Assembly: GCA_011371515.1 (NCBI GenBank)
Contig: DRQE01000196.1
Span: 1-20,428, forward strand
Source of the DNA: Deltaproteobacteria bacterium
GTDB taxonomy: Bacteria > Desulfobacterota > GWC2-55-46 > DRQE01
Reading direction: 5' to 3'
DNA length: 20,428 nucleotides
The translations under genes were made by a program, and so were the position numbers. A model generated the notes under the pieces. It did no database searches. It saw only the letters and a list, made by a program, of their open reading frames with translations, and was not told where the DNA came from. Shown here in pieces: positions 16,308-20,428 of this stretch. Positions within the stretch are counted from its first letter, which is position 1, and the number at the start of each line of letters is the position of its first letter.

Positions 16308-16347
16308 TTTTATTTTGAAAAAATCTATAGACAGACGGTGATGCTTT

Positions 16348-17871
16348 ATGGGGAACAACACCACAAATACAACAAATAACAACAACAATAACAATGACCT
16401 TCTCTCTCTCATAAATACTGGAAGAGAGAAGGGATTTCTCACTTACGATGAGATAAACGAGGCCTTTTCCGACCAGAACTTCTCTGTTGAGGAGATGGAC
16501 AATCTCCTCGAGACCCTTGGTGAGCTCGGTATAGAGGTGGTGGATACTGCCGAGGATGTCTCAACAGAGGAAGAGCTGGTGGAGGTCAAGGAAGAGGACA
16601 TCTTCGAAGAGGTCGAAAGGGTAGAAGACCCCGTAAGAATCTACATGAAGGAGATGGGGGCGGTATCTCTTCTTAAAAGAGAAGAGGAGATAGTGCTCGC
16701 AAAGAGGATTGAGGACTCACGCACAGCCCTTAAGAAGCTCACACTCTCAAGCCCCTTTGCAATGCGTGAGATACTCAGGTTCGTTAAGAGGATAAAGGAA
16801 GAGAAAGCCTCCATAAGAAAACTCCTTGAGGAGCCCGAAGAGGGGCAGTTCGACGAGGAGACCACGAAAGAGGTGCTCGCAAGGCTCGAAAGCCTTAAGA
16901 GAAGAAAGCCTGAAAATGCCTACAAGGTGCTTAAGGATATAAACTTAAGCTCCAACATCATCTCAAGGATAGTTGAGAGAATAATAAGGCTTGAAAGGCT
17001 TCTTGAAAGAGAAGAAGCCAAAAGGGGTCCGAAGAAGAGCCAGAGGGCAAAGCTCAGGGTAAGAAGGGTGCTGAAAAAGCTCGGCATGAAGAGGGCTGAG
17101 CTAAGAAAACTTGCTGAAGAGGTAAAATACCACAATGCCAACATGCAGGAGGCAAAAAGAAGGCTCATTGAGGCAAACCTGAGGCTTGTGGTGAGCATTG
17201 CAAAAAGGTATGTGAATCTGGGGCTTAAGTTCTCGGACCTCATTCAGGAAGGCAACATAGGCCTTATGAAGGCGGTGGACAAGTTCGACTACAAGAAGGG
17301 CTACAAGTTCTCAACCTATGCCACATGGTGGATAAGACAGGCAATAACCAGAAGCATTGCAGACCACGGTAGAACCATAAGAATACCTGTTCACATGATA
17401 GAGACCATAAACAGGCTGCTTCAGACCTCGAGGCAGCTCCTTAAAGAGCTTGGCAGAGAGCCAGACCCCGAAGAGATAGCCGAAAGGATGGACATACCCA
17501 TCTCCAAGCTCAGAAGAATCCTGAGGCTTATGAAGCAGACCCTGAGCCTTGAAACACCAATAGGTGATGACGAGGAGAGCTCACTTGGAGACTTCATAGA
17601 GGATGAAAAGTCTCCTTCACCAGTGGATGTGGCAATAGAGAAGGACCTTGCACACCAGACAGATCTGGCTCTACAGAGCCTTACACCGAGGGAGCAGAAG
17701 GTTTTGAGGATGCGTTTCGGAATAGGCGAAAGGCAGGACTACACCCTCGAAGAGGTGGGCAAGGTGCTTGGTGTTACAAGAGAGAGGGTGCGCCAGATAG
17801 AGGCAAAGGCTATAAGAAGGCTGCGCCATCCAACGAGGGCAAAGCTTCTTAAAGCCTTCTGTGAAAGCTGA
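16348..17871 (+). CDS. rpoD: RNA polymerase primary-type sigma-70 factor RpoD with region 1.1 (RpoD-2)
   Basis: A 507-residue sigma-70 factor with all group-1 regions. After an Asn/Thr-rich leader (residues 2-16), region 1.1 is at 18-67 ([24 protein letters not shown]). Region 1.2 is at 93-122 ([12 protein letters not shown]) and a charged non-conserved region runs to about 268. Regions 2.1-2.4 are at 275-356 ([42 protein letters not shown]). Region 3 includes the canonical finger [20 protein letters not shown] (400-419). Region 4 (445-507) has recognition helix [20 protein letters not shown]. One deviation is [10 protein letters not shown] where ADQARTIRIP is usual. It has a dedicated promoter and terminator, so it is monocistronic. 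Sequence suggests it is the main housekeeping sigma, although it is not the one beside dnaG. A weak GGTGAT serves as ribosome-binding site. Confidence 0.94.
   Translation: MGNNTTNTTNNNNNNNDLLSLINTGREKGFLTYDEINEAFSDQNFSVEEMDNLLETLGELGIEVVDTAEDVSTEEELVEVKEEDIFEEVERVEDPVRIYMKEMGAVSLLKREEEIVLAKRIEDSRTALKKLTLSSPFAMREILRFVKRIKEEKASIRKLLEEPEEGQFDEETTKEVLARLESLKRRKPENAYKVLKDINLSSNIISRIVERIIRLERLLEREEAKRGPKKSQRAKLRVRRVLKKLGMKRAELRKLAEEVKYHNANMQEAKRRLIEANLRLVVSIAKRYVNLGLKFSDLIQEGNIGLMKAVDKFDYKKGYKFSTYATWWIRQAITRSIADHGRTIRIPVHMIETINRLLQTSRQLLKELGREPDPEEIAERMDIPISKLRRILRLMKQTLSLETPIGDDEESSLGDFIEDEKSPSPVDVAIEKDLAHQTDLALQSLTPREQKVLRMRFGIGERQDYTLEEVGKVLGVTRERVRQIEAKAIRRLRHPTRAKLLKAFCES
16354..16398 (+). repeat. 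AAC/ACA-type low-complexity tract coding for Asn/Thr-rich leader of RpoD-2
   Basis: Codons 3-17 are almost entirely AAC, AAT and ACA/ACC, giving NNTTNTTN followed by six more Asn and an Asp. Both Asn codons are used, so it is an imperfect trinucleotide repeat and not a pure microsatellite. It is unlike anything else in the window. The low-structure A-rich start may also help translation initiation where the Shine-Dalgarno is weak. Confidence 0.8.
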
Positions 17872-17890
17872 TAAAGTAGTTACAGAGGAC

Positions 17891-18196
17891 TCAATCAATA
17901 AGGGCAGAGAGTATACTCTCTGCCCTTTCTTTTTTTATGCCAGAAAGTTTAACCCTCTTTGTCCGTGAGGTCTGGCCACTTATTATCTCAACAGAGGACT
18001 TCTTGATACTGAAGAGTCCTGATAGATACTCGGTAAGCCTTTTGTTCGCCTTTCCATCCACAGGTGGGGCATTGAGCCTTATCTTAAGGGAGCCTGCATG
18101 GAGTCCACATACTTCATCCTTTCTGGCAGAGGGCTGCACATAGACTGAAAGGATGAGCCCCTCATCTGTAGTCTCGAGGAAGGGAAGTTCACTCAT
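17891..18196 (-). CDS. DUF167 (YggU) family protein
   Basis: A 101-residue small protein of the DUF167/YggU family. The family pattern is clear: VQPSARKDEV (residues 20-29) followed by LKIRLNAPPVDGKANKRLTEYLS (42-64) and a C-terminal SGQTSRTKRVKL (78-89). The biochemical role of this family is unknown. The ATG at 18196 overlaps the divIVA stop by 8 bases, so translation is probably coupled. It is the last gene of the minus-strand operon yggS-proC-yggT-divIVA-DUF167, an arrangement found in several other bacterial lineages. Its last ten codons (residues 91-99, RAESILSAL, and neighbours) coincide with the palindromic stem of the opposing sigma-factor terminator. No terminator for its own strand is visible. 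Confidence 0.9.
   Translation of the reverse strand: MSELPFLETTDEGLILSVYVQPSARKDEVCGLHAGSLKIRLNAPPVDGKANKRLTEYLSGLFSIKKSSVEIISGQTSRTKRVKLSGIKKERAESILSALID
17900..17934 (+). terminator. Rho-independent terminator of RpoD-2 gene
   Basis: A perfect 28-base palindrome (17900-17927) can fold as a 12-bp stem (AAGGGCAGAGAG paired with CTCTCTGCCCTT) with a TATA loop. It is followed by a T-rich run, TTTCTTTTTTT. It begins 28 bases after the sigma factor stop codon. On the minus strand no U-run follows the hairpin, so it should stop only plus-strand transcripts. The stem lies inside the last ten codons of the opposing DUF167 gene. Confidence 0.93.
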
Positions 18197-18695
18197 CTAT
18201 CTTTTTGAAGAAGCGCAGTTTCGATGCCTCTTCTTCAACCTTCTGTGCCTCTTTTTCGCCCGTCTCTATAAGGTTCATGTGGTATGTGAGAAGTGAGCGA
18301 AGCTCTGTCTCGAACTCAACCCGCTGGCGTTTAAGCTCAAGAAGGTGCTCTCTGAGTTTTGCCACCTCTTGGTGTGCCTGCTCGATGATGCGGTCTGCCT
18401 CGTGCTGTGCCTCTGCCACAATGAGGTCTGCCTCCTTGCGGGCGTTGGTCTTGAGCTCTTCCACCATCTTCTGGGCAGTGGTTATTGTGTCTTTAAGCAG
18501 CGATTCTCTTCTTTCGTGCTCTGAAAGTCTTTCTTCCGCTGCTTGGAGTTCTGCCTTAAGCCTGTCTATCTCTTTTGTTGCCTCTGTTAGAGCCTCCACA
18601 CAGAGCTCTCTAAGGGTTTCCACATCCTTACGATTGTAGCCAAAGGCGGCTCTTCTGAGCTGAAATTCCTTGAGTTCTATCGGGGTTATACCCAT
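18189..18695 (-). CDS. divIVA: DivIVA domain protein
   Basis: A 168-residue coiled-coil protein. The N-terminal MGITPIELKEFQLRRAAFGYNRKDVETLRELC (1-32) is the DivIVA membrane-binding motif, with the usual 'I.x.eF....fGY...eV..FL' pattern. The remainder to about residue 150 is a long Glu/Lys/Ala-rich coiled coil. DivIVA proteins bind negatively curved membrane at poles and division sites and organise division or polar growth. This one is short and may act as a scaffold only. It has the best ribosome-binding site in the window, AAGGAGGT (18701-18708), right after the yggT stop. A polarity scaffold in the same window as mglBA is notable but they are in separate operons. Confidence 0.92.
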   Translation of the reverse strand: MGITPIELKEFQLRRAAFGYNRKDVETLRELCVEALTEATKEIDRLKAELQAAEERLSEHERRESLLKDTITTAQKMVEELKTNARKEADLIVAEAQHEADRIIEQAHQEVAKLREHLLELKRQRVEFETELRSLLTYHMNLIETGEKEAQKVEEEASKLRFFKKIDE

Positions 18696-18700
18696 TGGTT

Positions 18701-18708
18701 ACCTCCTT
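18701..18708 (-). promoter_or_regulatory. Strong Shine-Dalgarno of divIVA
   Basis: On the minus strand this reads AAGGAGGT, complementary to the 16S rRNA anti-Shine-Dalgarno core, five bases before the ATG at 18693-18695. It fixes the divIVA start and suggests divIVA is translated more strongly than its operon neighbours, most of which have weak sites. Confidence 0.85.
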
Positions 18709-18709
18709 T

Positions 18710-19012
18710 TTAGAAGCCGCTCATACGAATTGCCATGTCCCTTATGGTTGCCACGAGAAAGCTCTGCAAAAATATTATAATCAGAAGCACTATAAGGGGA
18801 GAGATGTCTATGCCACCCATGTAGGGCAGCCTCTTTCTTATCGGATAGAGCACAGGTTCTGTTACATTATAGAGGAACTGCACTATGGGGTTGTAGGGGT
18901 CTGGATTCACCCATGAGATGAGAGCCCTTATTATGATTATCCACATGTATATGGTAAGGGCCCATGAGAGTATTATAGCCAGTGCGTTCAAGAGATTTGC
19001 AAAGACAAACAC
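18710..19012 (-). CDS. YggT family membrane protein
   Basis: A 100-residue integral membrane protein of the YggT family. Two hydrophobic segments are visible: about residues 4-33 (LLNALAIILSWALTIYMWII and onward) and about 70-90 (ISPLIVLLIIIFLQSFLVA). Between them is the family motif WVNPDPYNPIVQFLYNVTEPVLYPIRKRLP (34-63). The family is linked by context to cell division and osmotic behaviour in some bacteria and to thylakoid organisation (YCF19) in plastids, but its molecular job is unsettled. The start is GTG at 19010-19012, supported by GAGGAGG about ten bases upstream inside the end of proC. It sits between proC and divIVA in the conserved yggS-proC-yggT-divIVA cluster. Confidence 0.92.
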   Translation of the reverse strand: MFVFANLLNALAIILSWALTIYMWIIIIRALISWVNPDPYNPIVQFLYNVTEPVLYPIRKRLPYMGGIDISPLIVLLIIIFLQSFLVATIRDMAIRMSGF

Positions 19013-19017
19013 CTTTC

Positions 19018-19854
19018 TCAGTCCTCCTCTGCGAGCTCTTCTGCCCGCCTTTTTGCAGCCTCTACGGTCTTTAAGATTATATCCTTAAAGCCTGCTTTTT
19101 CAAGCACACTAAGGCCTGCGATTGTTGTGCCTCCGGGGGAGGCAACCCGTTTTATAAGCTCTTCTGGTGAGCTGTCAGTCTTTTTAAGAAGCCTTCCTGC
19201 GCCTGCCACCGTCTGCACGGCAAGTGTCCTTGCATCGTCTGGTGTAAGCCCACCCCTGATACCAGCCTCTATGAGTGCCTCTATTAAGAGAAATACATAG
19301 GCAGGGCCACTTCCGCTTAGTGCCGTTACAGTGTTAAGAAGCCCTTCCTCCTCGAGCTCTACCACAACCCCCACGGAACCAAAGAGCCTTTTTACAAGTG
19401 TTACATCCTCCTCTTTTACCCTGCCTTCTGCATATAGCCCTATGGCACCTTCTCTTATAAGTGCGGGGGTATTGGGCATAGCCCTTATTATGGGTGGATG
19501 GGTGCCAACACCACTTCTTTCAAGGATGGAGTGTAGTGTGTCAATGGTCTTGCCTGCCATCACCGAGACGATGAGTTTTGTCTCGTCCATAAGCTCTGCA
19601 ATATCCTTAAGGGCTGCCTCTACATCCTGTGGCTTTATGGTAAGAAATATTATATCAGAGTTTGCGGCGACCTCGTAGTTTTTGTTGTACACCGTTATCT
19701 CGTATCTTTCGGCAAGCCACAGAAGCCTTTCTTTCACCTTATCCGAGGCGAATATTCTACCGGGGCTTACAAGCCCTGAAGAGATAAAGCCATTTATAAG
19801 GGCTTCTGCCATGTTGCCTGCGCCTATGAACCCTATGTTCCTACCTGTATCCAT
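19018..19854 (-). CDS. proC: Pyrroline-5-carboxylate reductase
   Basis: A 278-residue ProC, which reduces 1-pyrroline-5-carboxylate to L-proline with NAD(P)H in the last step of proline synthesis. The Rossmann motif GFIGAGNMAEAL is at 8-19. VMAGKTI (98-104) and IRAMPNTPALI (123-133) follow. The C-terminal dimerisation/active-site domain shows TALSGSGPAYVF (177-188) and RVASPGGTT (236-244). All key motifs are intact and the length is standard. It starts 3 bases after the yggS stop. The pairing with yggS is common; YggS is a PLP homeostasis protein and the functional reason for the linkage with proC is not established. Confidence 0.96.
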   Translation of the reverse strand: MDTGRNIGFIGAGNMAEALINGFISSGLVSPGRIFASDKVKERLLWLAERYEITVYNKNYEVAANSDIIFLTIKPQDVEAALKDIAELMDETKLIVSVMAGKTIDTLHSILERSGVGTHPPIIRAMPNTPALIREGAIGLYAEGRVKEEDVTLVKRLFGSVGVVVELEEEGLLNTVTALSGSGPAYVFLLIEALIEAGIRGGLTPDDARTLAVQTVAGAGRLLKKTDSSPEELIKRVASPGGTTIAGLSVLEKAGFKDIILKTVEAAKRRAEELAEED

Positions 19855-19857
19855 CGG

Positions 19858-20428
19858 TCACTTTGACTTCTTTTTTGAGGGTCTTTCGCCAAATATGGCC
19901 TGTCCTACCCTTATGATGGTTGCCCCTTCTTCTATTGCCACCTCGAAGTCGTGGGACATACCCATGGAGAGCTCCTGCATGGATACCCCCGGTATGTTGC
20001 GCCTTTTTATACGCTCTGCTATGCGTCTGAGGGTCATGTAGTAAGGTCTTGAGAACTCGGGGTTCTCGTTATAGGGGGGTATGGTCATAAGCCCCTTAAG
20101 ACGAAGGTTATCGAGTGTGGAGATAGCCTCTGCAAGGTCTTCAACCTCGTCTATCTCCACACCTGCCTTGGTCTTTTCCTTTGCTATGTTCACCTGTATG
20201 AGCACATCTATGGGTTTCTGTGCCCTCTTGGAGAGTTCCTTTGCAAGGCCAAGGGAGTCCACAGTCTCTATCATGTGGAAGAGTTCCACGGCGTACTTTG
20301 CCTTGTTTTTCTGTAGATGGCCTATGAAGTGCCACTTGATGGGCTTTCTCTTGAGTTTCTCTATCTTTTCCTGTGCTTCCTGCACATAGTTCTCCCCGAA
20401 GGTCCTTGCCCCTGCATCGAAGGCCTCT
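19858..20428 (-). CDS. YggS/PLPBP family PLP homeostasis protein (partial, N-terminus off window)
   Basis: The open frame runs to the right edge without a start. The in-frame codons just inside the edge read EAFDAGARTFGENYVQEAQE, a conserved internal YggS motif, so the gene continues beyond 20428 and the PLP-binding lysine near the N-terminus is not visible. Further family marks are WHFIGHLQKNK, LKGLMTIPP and the C-terminal LSMGMSHDFEVAIEEGATIIRVG ending in AIFGER, part of the PLP phosphate site. The proteins bind PLP without known catalysis and help keep vitamin B6 and amino-acid pools balanced. It is the first visible gene of the minus-strand operon; any promoter lies outside the window. 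Confidence 0.94.
   Translation of the reverse strand, partial: EAFDAGARTFGENYVQEAQEKIEKLKRKPIKWHFIGHLQKNKAKYAVELFHMIETVDSLGLAKELSKRAQKPIDVLIQVNIAKEKTKAGVEIDEVEDLAEAISTLDNLRLKGLMTIPPYNENPEFSRPYYMTLRRIAERIKRRNIPGVSMQELSMGMSHDFEVAIEEGATIIRVGQAIFGERPSKKKSK

Noticed and set aside
18205..18639. Ser-rich plus-strand frame opposite divIVA
   Set aside because: The composition (long Ser/Cys runs) is what the complement of a Glu/Lys/Ala coiled coil gives. The minus-strand DivIVA has a perfect Shine-Dalgarno and a family motif.
20383..20385. GTG as start of the minus-strand YggS-family gene
   Set aside because: The 14 codons upstream, up to the window edge, stay open and encode the conserved EAFDAGARTFGENY segment, so this GTG is an internal Val codon and the gene is cut by the window.
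1..20428. CRISPR array, mobile element, prophage, tRNA or toxin-antitoxin system
   Set aside because: I looked for spaced direct repeats, transposase or integrase motifs, cloverleaf arms and small paired genes. Nothing was found beyond housekeeping genes in tight operons with uniform codon use.

Overview
This window looks like a chromosomal, housekeeping stretch from an anaerobic, possibly thermophilic bacterium. I see no phage, insertion sequence, CRISPR array or tRNA/rRNA gene. The best guess at lineage is a Nitrospirota- or Desulfobacterota-like organism. The grounds are a multi-subunit ferredoxin-dependent pyruvate (2-oxoacid) oxidoreductase, a Myxococcus-type mglBA pair, and a yggS-proC-yggT-divIVA-DUF167 cluster. 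Codon use also leans strongly, by eye, to ATA for Ile and AGA/AGG for Arg. The lineage call is an inference from gene content and has not been tested by any search.

Layout. From 1 to about 16244 every gene is on the plus strand with very short gaps, and four junctions are 4-base stop/start overlaps. (1) 1-2481: the end of porG, then porD, porA and porB, which oxidise pyruvate (or a related 2-oxoacid) to acyl-CoA and reduce ferredoxin. (2) 2553-3631: mglB and mglA, a cell-polarity GTPase with its roadblock-domain partner. (3) 3640-5124: a YqeY-family protein and a divergent NIF3-family protein. (4) 5137-10525: mutS2, dnaG and an RpoD-type sigma factor (RpoD-1, TTG start), overlapping end to end. 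(5) 10522-13230: cobO-type corrinoid adenosyltransferase, a histidine phosphatase that may be alpha-ribazole phosphatase, and a YifB/ComM AAA+ ATPase. (6) 13274-16244: a cysteine desulfurase-family protein, tsaD and rsmA. (7) 16245-17934: a second RpoD-type sigma factor (RpoD-2) with its own near-consensus promoter and its own strong terminator.

From 17891 to the right edge the genes are on the minus strand and read, in transcription order, yggS (its start lies beyond the window), proC, yggT, divIVA and a DUF167 protein. This is a compact operon converging on RpoD-2. The RpoD-2 terminator hairpin lies inside the last codons of the DUF167 gene on the opposite strand.

The most notable features are the two complete group-1/2-type sigma-70 factors within 7 kb. 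The one at the classical dnaG-linked position lacks region 1.1 and diverges from the primary-sigma consensus. The other has region 1.1, a canonical region 3.2 and an unusual Asn/Thr-rich leader. Also worth checking are the MglAB module beside por genes, a degenerate Smr motif in MutS2 and the NIF3 protein with a replaced N-terminus. I found no convincing previously undescribed multi-gene system. The findings are mostly unusual variants and arrangements of known families.
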